NCBI GenBank assembly: GCA_025359215.1
Contig: JANYHE010000043.1
Span: 1 to 34,616, forward strand
Length of the DNA stretch: 34,616 bases
Direction: 5' to 3'
Source: Hyphomicrobiales bacterium
GTDB lineage: Bacteria; Pseudomonadota; Alphaproteobacteria; Rhizobiales; Aestuariivirgaceae
Part shown: one piece after another, positions 23,304 to 32,236 of the stretch
Position numbering within the stretch: the stretch's first letter is position 1
How the letters are laid out: each line of letters starts with the position of its first letter
Program-made: the position numbers and the translations under genes
Notes under the pieces: generated by a model
Database searches by the model: none
The model's input: the letters and a program-made list of their open reading frames with translations, nothing else
What the model was told of the DNA's origin: nothing

Positions 23304-23903
23304 TCAGTCTGCGGAGGGTATTTTGGGCTTGCCTTCTTCATCCAGCATGTGTTTTGCCATGAAGGGCGCATTCGCAACTGCAAACACGATTGTTAAGCCG
23401 AGCAAGCCGAAAGCTTTGAAGGTTACCCAATATTCGGGCGTGAAGTGCCGGATGATCTCATTGAGAACAGTCATGGCCGCAAAGAAGAACCCCCAACGAA
23501 TTGTCAGCGTGCGCCAGGCTGAATCAGGCAGCTCCATGGCTTGACCCATGATATTTTTAATAAAATGCTGTTTGAAAAATAATCCTCCAAACAGAACCAA
23601 GGCAAAAAGTGCATTGATAATTGAGACTTTAATTTGCAAAAAGAAGGGGTCTTTAAAATAGAGTGTGAGCGTGCCGAACACGCCGACAATGGCCGCAGTG
23701 ACCAAAAGCATTTTAGCAACCTTGCCTGTGAGAATGTACGTAACAATAATTGAGATTAGGGTCGCCGCCATTAAGACGCCAGTGGCCCATAAAAATTTCT
23801 GATCATTGCTGCCTTTATAAAACCAGTTGGTTAGAAAGAATGCAGCAAGCGGAAAGAGATCAATCAGAAATTTTCGGCCTTGGCTTAATGGTTGCTCAGT
23901 CAT
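23304..23903 (-). CDS. yciB: Septation protein A / inner membrane-spanning protein YciB
   Basis: This 199-residue protein has about five hydrophobic membrane segments and the family motifs FLIDLFPLAAFFLTNW, FKDPFFLQIKVSIINALFALVLFGG, and a tail with AVANAPFMAKHMLDEE. YciB (IspZ) proteins are inner membrane proteins linked to cell envelope and division; the biochemical role is not settled. It starts inside the ftsY stop (23903), so translation is coupled. The place at the end of dapF-mtaB-ftsY is the usual alphaproteobacterial order. Confidence 0.92.
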   Translation of the reverse strand: MTEQPLSQGRKFLIDLFPLAAFFLTNWFYKGSNDQKFLWATGVLMAATLISIIVTYILTGKVAKMLLVTAAIVGVFGTLTLYFKDPFFLQIKVSIINALFALVLFGGLFFKQHFIKNIMGQAMELPDSAWRTLTIRWGFFFAAMTVLNEIIRHFTPEYWVTFKAFGLLGLTIVFAVANAPFMAKHMLDEEGKPKIPSAD

Positions 23904-25327
23904 CAGTCTTCAAATCCTGCTATCGCGCGCGAGAAAGCTTGCGCATCAAAGGGCTGCAAATCATCAATGCTCTCCCCTACACCAATGGCATGAATGGGCA
24001 ATTTGAATTTTTCAGCAATAGCCACCAAAATGCCCCCGCGTGCTGTGCCATCAAGCTTGGTCATAATTAATCCCGTTACACCGGCCACTTTCGTAAACAC
24101 ATCAGCTTGGGCCAAAGCGTTCTGCCCTGTTGTGGCATCAAGCACCAGCAGCACCGCGTGGGGTGCTGCTGCATCTTGCTTTTTGATCACACGCACCACT
24201 TTATCAAGCTCATCCATCAGATAGGCTTTGTTCTGTAATCGCCCGGCAGTATCGATGAACAATATATCGGTGCCATCTTCACGCGCCTGTTTCATCGCAT
24301 CAAAAGCAAGCCCAGCGGAATCAGCGCCAATGGGGGCTGATTTTGTAACCGCGCCCACGCGCTTTCCCCATATGGTGAGTTGCTCAACGGCTGCGGCGCG
24401 AAATGTGTCACAGGCCGCAAACATCACTTTGAAACCTTCACCCGCAGCTATCGAGCCCAGCTTGCCAATGGTGGTGGTTTTGCCGGAACCATTCACACCC
24501 ACCACAAGAATAACAAATGGCTTTTCCGATCCAAAATTAAACGGCACCTCAACGGGCTTTAAAACCTTAGCCACTTCAGAGGCCAGAATCTGTTTTACTT
24601 CTTCGGGATCAATTTCCTTGTCATAGCGGCCATGAGAAACCGCAGCGATGATGCGCTCTGAAACTGTGATGCCAAGATCGGCTTGAATCAGCGTGTCTTC
24701 AAGCTCCTGCAATGTCTCCTTATCAAGCTTGCGCTTGGTGAAGATCGCGGCGATGGAGCCTGTGATATTTTTAGAAGATTTTGAAAGGCCCGCTGTGAGG
24801 CGCGACAACCAACCAGTGCTGCGGGGGGCGGGTGTTTGAAGAGCCGGAACAGGAGTTGTTTTTGGCTTAGCCGGCAGCGCTGGGGCAAGCGTGGTAGTGG
24901 GGGCAGGTGTTGTTGTAGCTATTGGCGCAAGCTTTTTAACTTCTCCCTCCCCCTTGTGGGGAGGGCGGGGTGGGGGTCGCTCAGGTCTAGCAGTGGAGCG
25001 ACCCCCACCCGAAGGCTGCTTTGCATCCTTCGACCTCCCCACTGGAGGGAGGTTCGCAGATGCAGAAGCTTGCTTTTTTGCAACAGTCTTCTTGGCAGGT
25101 GGTGGCGCAACAATTTTGGCCTTAGGTTGTGCTTTGGCAGCAGGCTTGGCCTTTTCAACTTTCTTCGGTTCAGGTTTTTTGGGGGCCTTCGATTTTAACT
25201 TTGGTGGCGCAATTTCTACGATAGGCTCTGGTGCAGGCAGCGCAACTTGCGGCTCTTCAACAACCGCTGCTTCTTCAGCGGGCTTACCTGTTATGCGGTT
25301 AAAAAGTTTTTTGAAAAATCCAGCCAT
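23903..25327 (-). CDS. ftsY: Signal recognition particle receptor FtsY
   Basis: FtsY docks ribosome-SRP complexes to the membrane. The product has 474 residues. The N-terminal ~165 residues are Ala/Pro/Lys-rich and disordered. They contain about 38 residues encoded by a multi-hairpin palindromic element (near residues 92-130). The N domain (about 170-260, KRKLDKETLQELEDTLIQADLG) and GTPase G domain follow: G1 GVNGSGKTTTIGKL, DTFRAAAVEQL, DTAGRL, TKLDGTARGG, and GVGESIDDLQPFDA. The ATG at 25327 overlaps the mtaB stop (TGATG); a GTG one codon upstream is less likely. All GTPase motifs are intact, so the element did not disable the gene. Confidence 0.95.
   Translation of the reverse strand: MAGFFKKLFNRITGKPAEEAAVVEEPQVALPAPEPIVEIAPPKLKSKAPKKPEPKKVEKAKPAAKAQPKAKIVAPPPAKKTVAKKQASASANLPPVGRSKDAKQPSGGGRSTARPERPPPRPPHKGEGEVKKLAPIATTTPAPTTTLAPALPAKPKTTPVPALQTPAPRSTGWLSRLTAGLSKSSKNITGSIAAIFTKRKLDKETLQELEDTLIQADLGITVSERIIAAVSHGRYDKEIDPEEVKQILASEVAKVLKPVEVPFNFGSEKPFVILVVGVNGSGKTTTIGKLGSIAAGEGFKVMFAACDTFRAAAVEQLTIWGKRVGAVTKSAPIGADSAGLAFDAMKQAREDGTDILFIDTAGRLQNKAYLMDELDKVVRVIKKQDAAAPHAVLLVLDATTGQNALAQADVFTKVAGVTGLIMTKLDGTARGGILVAIAEKFKLPIHAIGVGESIDDLQPFDAQAFSRAIAGFED
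24940..25055. repeat. Multi-hairpin palindromic element inside the ftsY reading frame
   Basis: Four hairpins stand in a row: 24945-24952 with 24958-24965 (8 pairs), 24968-24982 with 24996-25010 (15 perfect pairs), 25010-25015 with 25027-25032 (6 pairs), and 25034-25039 with 25047-25052 (6 pairs). The outer ends (CTCCCTCC and GGAGGGAGG) can also pair. On the minus strand it reads through without stops, encoding Pro/Gly/Arg-rich residues such as PPPRPPHKGEGEV, a style seen where dispersed palindromes of alphaproteobacteria are translated. Length and reading frame keep ftsY open. No second copy is visible in this window. Confidence 0.75.
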
Positions 25328-26565
25328 CACAACCCTACATGTAAATGCGACGCCGATGCTGCCATCACACGCGCCTTGACCACGGCACCGGGCATCATGG
25401 CTGTTTCAAATTTTGCCAGCGCAAAATGTTCGGTGCGGCCTGATTGTGGTGTTTCAACCAGCACTTCACGAGAAGTGCCGACTTCAGCTGACAAGAAATT
25501 TTGCAATCGCGCTTCGCCCTTAGCCCGCAACAATGCGGCACGACGCTTAATCACGGTTTGCTCGACCATTGGCATTTTTGAAGCTGGTGTTCCGGGGCGT
25601 TGTGAATAGGGAAACACGTGCAAGAATGTGAGGCCACACTCATCAACAATCTTCAGCGAGTTTTCAAACATCGCATCTGTTTCAGTGGGAAAGCCCGCAA
25701 TAATATCAGCCCCAAAAACCATGTCCGATCGCTTTGAGCGCAACAGGTTACAAAACTCAATAGTGTGTTCGCGGCTGTGCCTGCGTTTCATGCGCTTCAA
25801 AACCATATTATCACCTGATTGAAGTGATAGATGAAGATGCGGCATGACGCGCCTATCGCCTGTGATCACTTCAACCATTTCATCATCAGCTTCAATTGAA
25901 TCAATTGAGGATAGGCGCAAACGTTTGAGATCATGCACAGAATTCAAAATGCTAGCCAACAATCTGCCCAGCTTTGGTGCGCCTTCAAAATCAGCGCCCC
26001 AAGATGTGAGATCTACACCGCTCAAGACAACTTCGCTGTGCCCGCCCGCCACCAAGCGCCGCACCTGCTCCACTGCATCAGCAATCGGCACCGAGCGCGA
26101 ATTGCCCCGGCCAAAGGGAATGATGCAAAACGTGCAGCGATGGTCACAGCCATTTTGCACTTGAACAAAGGCCCGCGTGCGTCCTGTCAATTGCTCAATC
26201 ATTGAAGGCCGCGTTTCCTTGACGGCCATAATATCAGACACATCAACACGAGGCCGATTAGACCCGGCTAGCCAACTGGAAGCCTGCAACTTTTCTTCAT
26301 TGCCCAAAACGCGCGAAACTTCAGGCATGGCTGCAAACATGTCGGGATCAGTTTGTGCCGCACAGCCAGTTACAATAATTTGTGCTTCTGGCTTTTCTTT
26401 ATGGGCTTTGCGAATGGCCTGCCGCGCTTGGCGTGTGGCCTCGGCTGTTACTGCGCAAGTATTAAAAATGATGGCATTTTTCAAACCTGCTTTTTCAGCA
26501 TGGCCACGCATAATCTCAGATTCAAATGTGTTGAGACGGCAACCAAAGGTTTGAAGTTCAGTCAC
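25327..26565 (-). CDS. mtaB: tRNA t6A37 methylthiotransferase MtaB
   Basis: This radical SAM enzyme adds a methylthio group to t6A37 of tRNAs reading ANN codons. The 412 residues include the N-terminal cluster ligands C9, C37 and C68 (the UPF0004 domain) and the radical SAM CDHRCTFC motif with C140, C144 and C147. The C-terminal ~60 residues correspond to a TRAM-like RNA-binding end. MiaB and RimO belong to the same family; the start MTELQTFGCRLNTFESE is of the MtaB type. It overlaps dapF upstream by ATGA and ftsY downstream by TGATG. That order is standard in this group of bacteria. Confidence 0.92.
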   Translation of the reverse strand: MTELQTFGCRLNTFESEIMRGHAEKAGLKNAIIFNTCAVTAEATRQARQAIRKAHKEKPEAQIIVTGCAAQTDPDMFAAMPEVSRVLGNEEKLQASSWLAGSNRPRVDVSDIMAVKETRPSMIEQLTGRTRAFVQVQNGCDHRCTFCIIPFGRGNSRSVPIADAVEQVRRLVAGGHSEVVLSGVDLTSWGADFEGAPKLGRLLASILNSVHDLKRLRLSSIDSIEADDEMVEVITGDRRVMPHLHLSLQSGDNMVLKRMKRRHSREHTIEFCNLLRSKRSDMVFGADIIAGFPTETDAMFENSLKIVDECGLTFLHVFPYSQRPGTPASKMPMVEQTVIKRRAALLRAKGEARLQNFLSAEVGTSREVLVETPQSGRTEHFALAKFETAMMPGAVVKARVMAASASHLHVGL

Positions 26566-27410
26566 GAGAGAAGCCCCTCAGGCAACACACCGTCAAATTC
26601 ATAAGTCACAGGCCCAGTCATCAGCACATGGCCATCGTGCTCACGCACACTCATAAATAGATCGCCACCGGGAAGAGTGACCTTACAGGCAGCATCAATA
26701 ATTTTAATGCGGTGGCCTGCGGCCATCACCGCGCAAGCCGCCGTGCCGCAAGCCTTGGTTAAACCCGCACCGCGTTCCCACACTTTCAGTAAAACATGAT
26801 CGCGAGCCACAACTTTTGCAAAAGAAATATTGGCGCGTTCGGGAAACAGAGGATGGTTTTCCAACATCGGTCCAGCGCGGCCCAAATCCACCACATCCAA
26901 ATCATCAACCCAGAAAACGCAATGCGGGTTACCCACGTTTACAACCGATGGCGAATGGATCAACGGATGATCAATTGGTCCATATTGTAATTCGATATGG
27001 CGGGTATCGGCAAAGGGCTCTGAAAGCGGAATATCTTTCCAACCAAATTTGGGCAGGCCCTGATCGATGGTCACCAACTTATCGCCTGCTCTACTAGCAA
27101 TCAGCATTCCGCCTTTGGTGTCAATCGTGGCGCTTCGTTCGCCTGTCTCATCAAAAATCAAATCGGCGATGCAGCGTGAGGCATTGCCGCAGGATGGCAC
27201 TTCACCGCCTTCAGCATTCCAAATGCGCATCCTAACATCGGCCCTTGCTGATTTTTCAATGATGATCAATTGGTCACAGCCAATGCCGGTTTTGCGATCA
27301 GCAATGGCGCGGGCCTGCGTTTCAGACATCGCAATGGATTGGTTGCGGGCATCGAGCACCACAAAATCATTGCCAAGACCGTTCATTTTGCGAAAAGAAA
27401 GGGACATCAT
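26562..27410 (-). CDS. dapF: Diaminopimelate epimerase
   Basis: DapF converts LL- to meso-diaminopimelate for lysine and peptidoglycan. The 282 residues begin FRKMNGLGNDFVVLD, typical of the family. The two catalytic cysteines are C74 in SCGNASRC and C221 in KACGTAAC. PROSITE-like features GGDLFMSV and MTGPVTYEF follow. Two consecutive ATGs (27410 and 27407) are possible starts; I give the first. It is the first gene of dapF-mtaB-ftsY-yciB and shares a 69-base divergent gap with the MFS gene, which must hold its promoter. Confidence 0.95.
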   Translation of the reverse strand: MMSLSFRKMNGLGNDFVVLDARNQSIAMSETQARAIADRKTGIGCDQLIIIEKSARADVRMRIWNAEGGEVPSCGNASRCIADLIFDETGERSATIDTKGGMLIASRAGDKLVTIDQGLPKFGWKDIPLSEPFADTRHIELQYGPIDHPLIHSPSVVNVGNPHCVFWVDDLDVVDLGRAGPMLENHPLFPERANISFAKVVARDHVLLKVWERGAGLTKACGTAACAVMAAGHRIKIIDAACKVTLPGGDLFMSVREHDGHVLMTGPVTYEFDGVLPEGLLS

Positions 27411-27479
27411 GAGGGGCCTTATATGGGCAAAGTGATGAAAAAAGCTAGCCGCTAGAAATTAATCATGGCAAAGTGAGCT

Positions 27480-28715
27480 ATGGCCTCATCACCTTCCAAT
27501 CGCATCAACCCATGGATCGTCGTGTGGCTGTGCTTTGCCACGCTCTCCATTGTCATGTCGGCTCGTCAATCTGTGTCGATCATGACTGAGGATTGGGTGC
27601 GAAACTTAGGCTGGTCAAAAACCTTTATTGGCTCTGGCCAATCGGTGGCTTTCATCGCCATGGGCATTTTTTCACCTGTGGCCGGTAACCTCGCTGATCG
27701 GTTTGGCGCACGGGCCATGCTCACGGCAGGGCTGATCACAGTGAGTGCCAGTTTTCTGGCCTTTGCAACGTTCCCCATCGCCGGGATTTATATCATGGGT
27801 TACGGTGTGTTGGGCGGCATGGGCTTTGCCACGGCCAATTCGCATTTGGTGTCCACGGCACTTGCTAAACTTTTTGAAGAGAATCGTGGCCTTGCGACTG
27901 GCATTGCCAATTCTGGTGCAACTGCCGGCCAGTTCATCACTGTGCCACTTCTCACTTTGAGCCTGGGATATTTCTCTTGGCGCTGGGCCATGTTGGCTGT
28001 GTCTATCACCTGCGCCGTCATGGCCGTGGTGATCTGGTCTATGCTGAAACCCACAGCCGAAGAAGCTGCAGAAAGAAAAGTGACCATTTCGGAAGAACCT
28101 TTAAGCACTCGCCTCAAATTTCTTCTGACCAATTCCACCTTTCATATTTTGTTTTGGAGTTTCTTTATTTGCGGTGTCACCACCACAGGGGCCATTGAAA
28201 CCCACTTCTTGCCTTATGCGGCCTTTTGCGGTTTTCCGCCGGTGCCCGCCTCTGGCATTTATGCCCTGACGGCAGCGCTTAATTTTTGCGGCATGTTTGC
28301 ATCGGGTTATTTGACCGACAGGGTCAATCGTCCGCTGCTTCTAGGCTCAATTTATCTCATGCGGTCACTATCATTCATCGTGCTCATGCATGTGGGCACC
28401 AGCTATGAACTGATGTTTTTGTTCGCAATCATTTATGGCATTTTTGATTATTCAACTGTGCCCCCCACCGCAAGCTTGGCAGCTTCGCATCTTGGCCTCA
28501 AAATCATGGGCCTTGCCATGGGTATGATCTCAGGGGGCCACGCGCTGGGCGGAGCCGTTGGCGCATTTGCTGGCGGATATTTATTCGATGTTTTTGCGCG
28601 TTACACTGAAATGTGGTGGCTGGCCTTTGCGACCGCAGTTGTAGCAGGGTTGATGGTGTTTATTATCAGCGAAAAATCAAACCGCTCAGATGCAGTTTTA
28701 GCAGCCGCGCATTAA
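27480..28715 (+). CDS. MFS transporter, substrate unknown
   Basis: This 411-residue protein has twelve hydrophobic segments and the MFS loop motif DRFGARAML between segments 2 and 3, with a related DRVNRPLLL in the second half. An Arg in segment 1 (MSARQSVS) and the general layout recall the monocarboxylate/oxalate-formate porter group, but substrate cannot be assigned. It starts at ATG 27480, with GTGAG upstream. Its TAA stop overlaps the stop of the convergent response regulator gene by four bases (TTAA). Confidence 0.85.
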   Translation: MASSPSNRINPWIVVWLCFATLSIVMSARQSVSIMTEDWVRNLGWSKTFIGSGQSVAFIAMGIFSPVAGNLADRFGARAMLTAGLITVSASFLAFATFPIAGIYIMGYGVLGGMGFATANSHLVSTALAKLFEENRGLATGIANSGATAGQFITVPLLTLSLGYFSWRWAMLAVSITCAVMAVVIWSMLKPTAEEAAERKVTISEEPLSTRLKFLLTNSTFHILFWSFFICGVTTTGAIETHFLPYAAFCGFPPVPASGIYALTAALNFCGMFASGYLTDRVNRPLLLGSIYLMRSLSFIVLMHVGTSYELMFLFAIIYGIFDYSTVPPTASLAASHLGLKIMGLAMGMISGGHALGGAVGAFAGGYLFDVFARYTEMWWLAFATAVVAGLMVFIISEKSNRSDAVLAAAH

Positions 28716-29110
28716 GCAGCGATTTGGTTCATGTGCTGCATAGCGCGTGAAACCGTGTCCAGCAGTTCTTGCGGCTGCACGGGCTTGCGCATGAATTCAA
28801 ACACTTTGAGATTGGCCGCACGCAACTGGGTTGAGCGTTCAACATCAGCGGTCACCATCACATAGGCGGCTTTTGATCCCATGATTTGAAGTGTTTCGAC
28901 AACATCCAAACCGTTTTTGACGCTGCCTAAGCGGAAATCGAACAGGCCCATGGCGAATGTTTGATCGACAGCAAATTCTACAGCACTTTCAGGGTCGGCA
29001 AAGCCTTTAACCTTGTAACCGCAATCAGCCAACAATTCGGCGACACTGGTGAGCAGGTCCACATCATCGTCGAGGATCAGGATATCAATGTCTTTTTTTG
29101 CGCTGGTCAC
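28712..29110 (-). CDS. Single-domain response regulator
   Basis: This 132-residue protein consists of one receiver domain and no output domain. The acidic pocket is D14-D16 (LDDDVD), the phosphorylation site is D58 in LFDFRLG, the switch Thr is T87 in VTADV, and the Lys is K109 in MRKP. It starts with GTG at 29110, eight bases after AAGGAA. No histidine kinase is nearby, so its partner kinase is encoded elsewhere. CheY- or DivK-like docking, or a phosphate sink role, is possible; not decided by sequence. Confidence 0.88.
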   Translation of the reverse strand: MTSAKKDIDILILDDDVDLLTSVAELLADCGYKVKGFADPESAVEFAVDQTFAMGLFDFRLGSVKNGLDVVETLQIMGSKAAYVMVTADVERSTQLRAANLKVFEFMRKPVQPQELLDTVSRAMQHMNQIAA

Positions 29111-29204
29111 GGTTAAATTCCTTTGAATGAAAATTACCCGCGAAAGATTGCGAACTGTTTAAAACATTGCCTAAAACTCGGCGTGTTGTTTACGGATGGT
29201 TAAT

Positions 29205-30587
29205 TCAGCTGTGAATTGAACGGCCCATCACAGCCATGGCCGCTTCCTTCACCGCTTCAGACAATGTGGGGTGAGCGTGACAGGTGCGAGCGAGATCTTC
29301 CGATGATCCACCAAACTCCATGAGAACAGCAATTTCCTGGATCAGTTCACCGGCTTGCACGCCTACAATATGAGCACCCAAAACCTTATCGGTCCTTGCG
29401 TCAGCCAGTATTTTCACAAACCCATCCGTTTGTTGATTTGCCTTCGCGCGGCCATTGGCGAGGAACAGGAATTTACCCGCCTTGTAATCAACGCCCGCAG
29501 CTTTGAGTTCGTCTTCAGTTTTGCCCACGCTTGCCACTTCAGGCGAAGTGTAGACCACGCCGGGAATCACATCATAATTCACATGTCCTGCTTGGCCCGC
29601 TAGAATTTCGGCCAGTGCCACGCCTTCATCCTCGGCCTTGTGGGCGAGCATGGGGCCTTTGATCACATCGCCAATGGCATAAACGCCAGCGAGCGATGTG
29701 TTGTAGTGATCGCCCACTTCGATGCGGCCACGCGGATCACGCTTAATGCCAGCTTCATCACAGCCCAGACCATCGGCATAGGCATTGCGACCAATGGCAA
29801 CCAGCAAGATATCTGTGGTGAGCGTTTCCGCTGTGCCGCCCGCTGCTGGCTCCACTGTGAAAGACACATCTGTGTTCGAAGCCGTAGCACCTGTCACCTT
29901 GTGGCCTAATTTGAACGCAAGCCCCTGCTTTTCGAGAATGCGCTGCAAAGCTTTTGCCGCATCCAAATCCATGCCCGGCAAAATGCGGTCGAGATATTCA
30001 ATGACTGTGACTTTTGAACCTAACCGCGAGTAAACAGAACCCAGCTCCAACCCAATCACGCCCGCACCAATAATGGTCAGCGTCTTTGGGACTTCTTTCA
30101 GTTCAAGTGCGCCCGTCGAAGACACAATGCGCATCTCGTCAATCTCAACGCCTTTGAGTTTGGCCACATCAGAACCGGTGGCGATGATGATGGATTTGCT
30201 TTCAACAATCTGGCCAGCAACGTCAACTTTGCCGGTGCCCAGAATTTTTCCTGTGCCTCTGATCACATCGACTTTGTTTTTCTTCAACAGAAAATCAATG
30301 CCCTTGGTGTTGCCATCAATGGCTTCCTGCTTGAAGGATTGCATCTTCGGGAAATCAATATGCGAGACTGAGACAATGCCCATTTTGGCAAAACTGTGTT
30401 GGCTCTCGGCAAAGAGTTCGGAGGCATGCAGCATGGCCTTGGACGGGATGCACCCAACATTCAAGCAGGTGCCGCCGTGGGTGGCGCGCTTTTCTATAAC
30501 AGCCACTTTCAAACCCAGTTGCGCCGCCCGAATGGCGCAAACATAACCGCCGGGACCCGTGCCGATGATGGTGACGTCGTAGGTCAT
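29205..30587 (-). CDS. lpdA: Dihydrolipoyl dehydrogenase (E3)
   Basis: E3 reoxidises the lipoyl groups of 2-oxoacid dehydrogenase complexes, passing electrons to NAD. The product has 460 residues. The FAD motif is GTGPGGYVCAIRAAQLG, followed by the redox disulfide C41/C46 in GGTCLNVGC. The NAD motif is IGAGVIGLELG and the catalytic His lies in HAHPTLSEA near the C-terminus. An in-frame ATG at 30599 is possible, but 30587 fits the family start (M-T-Y-D) and the GGATGAG before it. The position after sucA-sucB assigns it to 2-oxoglutarate dehydrogenase. Confidence 0.94.
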   Translation of the reverse strand: MTYDVTIIGTGPGGYVCAIRAAQLGLKVAVIEKRATHGGTCLNVGCIPSKAMLHASELFAESQHSFAKMGIVSVSHIDFPKMQSFKQEAIDGNTKGIDFLLKKNKVDVIRGTGKILGTGKVDVAGQIVESKSIIIATGSDVAKLKGVEIDEMRIVSSTGALELKEVPKTLTIIGAGVIGLELGSVYSRLGSKVTVIEYLDRILPGMDLDAAKALQRILEKQGLAFKLGHKVTGATASNTDVSFTVEPAAGGTAETLTTDILLVAIGRNAYADGLGCDEAGIKRDPRGRIEVGDHYNTSLAGVYAIGDVIKGPMLAHKAEDEGVALAEILAGQAGHVNYDVIPGVVYTSPEVASVGKTEDELKAAGVDYKAGKFLFLANGRAKANQQTDGFVKILADARTDKVLGAHIVGVQAGELIQEIAVLMEFGGSSEDLARTCHAHPTLSEAVKEAAMAVMGRSIHS

Positions 30588-30602
30588 GGTGTAACTCATC
30601 CT

Positions 30603-31013
30603 TTAGTTGGGATTGGATTCTGGCGTAGCTGTAGAACTGAACTGATATTTGACATCGCTAAAACGATCAGCTGCAAAACAATAAAAAATGCGGGCTGGCT
30701 TTGAACTGGCATTGAGTGTTCCGTGTTCGGCATTGCCGGGAACGAAAATAGACGTGTTTGGCGTGACGCAGTGCTTAATGCCATCAATGGTTACTTCTAA
30801 TTCACCCTCAAGCACAAAGTAAACTTCTGCATGGCTGTGGCGGTGAGGTGCCAACGTTTCTCCCGGCGCAAAATATGCGATACCCGTTGAGAGAGTATCT
30901 GTCGGTGCGACATCAGCGGAAATCATCGTCCGCCATAAACACGTGCCATGTGCCGGGTCATCCCACCCTTCGAGTGGCAACGAGGGTTCATTTACAACAT
31001 AAGCTTTTGACAT
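30603..31013 (-). CDS. Cupin-domain protein in the 2-oxoglutarate dehydrogenase cluster
   Basis: This 136-residue protein has a single cupin fold. Metal ligands are visible in HRHSHAEVYFVLEGE (cupin motif 1, with H-x-H and Glu) and PGNAEHGTLNA (motif 2, with His). The N-terminus YVVNEPSLPLEGWDDP is shared by a group of uncharacterised bacterial cupins. The reaction is unknown; neither dioxygenase nor isomerase should be assumed. It lies between sucB (23 bases upstream) and lpdA on the same strand, so it is probably co-expressed with the complex. Confidence 0.8.
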   Translation of the reverse strand: MSKAYVVNEPSLPLEGWDDPAHGTCLWRTMISADVAPTDTLSTGIAYFAPGETLAPHRHSHAEVYFVLEGELEVTIDGIKHCVTPNTSIFVPGNAEHGTLNASSKPARIFYCFAADRFSDVKYQFSSTATPESNPN

Positions 31014-31036
31014 TGGATCCTCGCAAGTGTGCGCTG

Positions 31037-32224
31037 TTACAAATCCAACAATGCGCGTTGTGGATCTTCCAAAGTTTCTTTCACACGCACCAAGAAGGTG
31101 ACGGCCTCTTTACCATCAACAATGCGGTGATCATAGCTGAGAGCCAGATACATCATCGGGCGGATCACCACTTGGCCATTCATGGCGATGGGGCGCTCTT
31201 GAATTTTATGCATGCCTAAAATGCCAGATTGTGGCGCATTCAAAATAGGCGTGCTCATCAACGAGCCATAGATGCCGCCGTTGGAAATTGTAAACGTGCC
31301 GCCTTGCATATCGGCAATTTGCAATTGGCCGTCGCGGGCTTTTTTGCCGTAACCAGCGATCGTTTTCTCAATGCCCGAGAACGACAACATATCGGCGTCA
31401 CGCAGCACAGGCACCACCAAACCCTTATCGGTGCCCACGGCCACACCCACATGATAGTAATTTTTGTAAACCATGTCTTCGCCATCAATCTCAGCGTTGA
31501 CAGCGGGCACATCTTTCAAGGCTTGAATGCAGGCCTTCACGAAGAAGCTCATGAAGCCCAATTTCACGCCGTGTTTTTTCTCGAACACATCTTTGTATTG
31601 GTTGCGCATGGCCATCACGTTGGTCATGTCCACTTCGTTGAAGGTGGTGAGCATGGCGGCGGTGTTTTGCGCATCTTTCAAACGCCGCGCAATGGTTTGG
31701 CGCAGCCTCGACATTTTAACACGCTCTTCACTGCCAGCTGCGGCAACGGGGCGCGGCGCTGGTGCAGATGCTGCTACCGGAGCAGCTGGCTTTTCCAACG
31801 TGGCAATCACATCGCCCTTGGTGATGCGGCCATCTTTGCCAGTGCCTGGAATTTCAGCGGGGTTCAAATTGTTTTCGACCACGGCTTTGCGTACAGCAGG
31901 CGATAATGGAATTTCAGCAGCTTTTGCTGGCGCAGGTGCTGCTGCAGCGGGTGCAGCCGCCTTAGGTGCTTCAGTGGCGCCGACCGCCCCTTCAGCAATG
32001 GAACCCAACAGCGCACCAATCACCACGGTGGTTCCCGCTACTACGTTGATTTTTTCTAGTTTTCCTGAGGCAGGCGCAGGCACTTCAACGGTTACTTTAT
32101 CTGTTTCCAGTTCCACCAAAGGCTCATCAGCTTTCACACTGTCACCTTCATTTTTAAACCATTTTGCGATGGTTGCTTCAGTCACAGATTCGCCGAGAGT
32201 TGGCACACGAATATCTTTGCTCAT
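31037..32224 (-). CDS. sucB: Dihydrolipoyllysine succinyltransferase (E2 of 2-oxoglutarate dehydrogenase)
   Basis: This 395-residue E2 moves the succinyl group to CoA. The N-terminal lipoyl domain has the lipoylated K43 in [11 protein letters not shown]. An Ala/Pro linker follows, then the E3/E1-binding domain ([33 protein letters not shown]) and the catalytic domain with [13 protein letters not shown] near residue 365. There is one lipoyl domain, as usual for SucB. The gene starts 12 bases after the sucA stop. Confidence 0.95.
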   Translation of the reverse strand: MSKDIRVPTLGESVTEATIAKWFKNEGDSVKADEPLVELETDKVTVEVPAPASGKLEKINVVAGTTVVIGALLGSIAEGAVGATEAPKAAAPAAAAPAPAKAAEIPLSPAVRKAVVENNLNPAEIPGTGKDGRITKGDVIATLEKPAAPVAASAPAPRPVAAAGSEERVKMSRLRQTIARRLKDAQNTAAMLTTFNEVDMTNVMAMRNQYKDVFEKKHGVKLGFMSFFVKACIQALKDVPAVNAEIDGEDMVYKNYYHVGVAVGTDKGLVVPVLRDADMLSFSGIEKTIAGYGKKARDGQLQIADMQGGTFTISNGGIYGSLMSTPILNAPQSGILGMHKIQERPIAMNGQVVIRPMMYLALSYDHRIVDGKEAVTFLVRVKETLEDPQRALLDL

Positions 32225-32236
32225 TTTGCTATTTCC

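Noticed and set aside
23047-23544. Plus-strand frame of 165 codons running from marR through the gap into yciB
   Set aside because: It overlaps two real genes in antisense, has no ribosome binding site and no protein-like composition.
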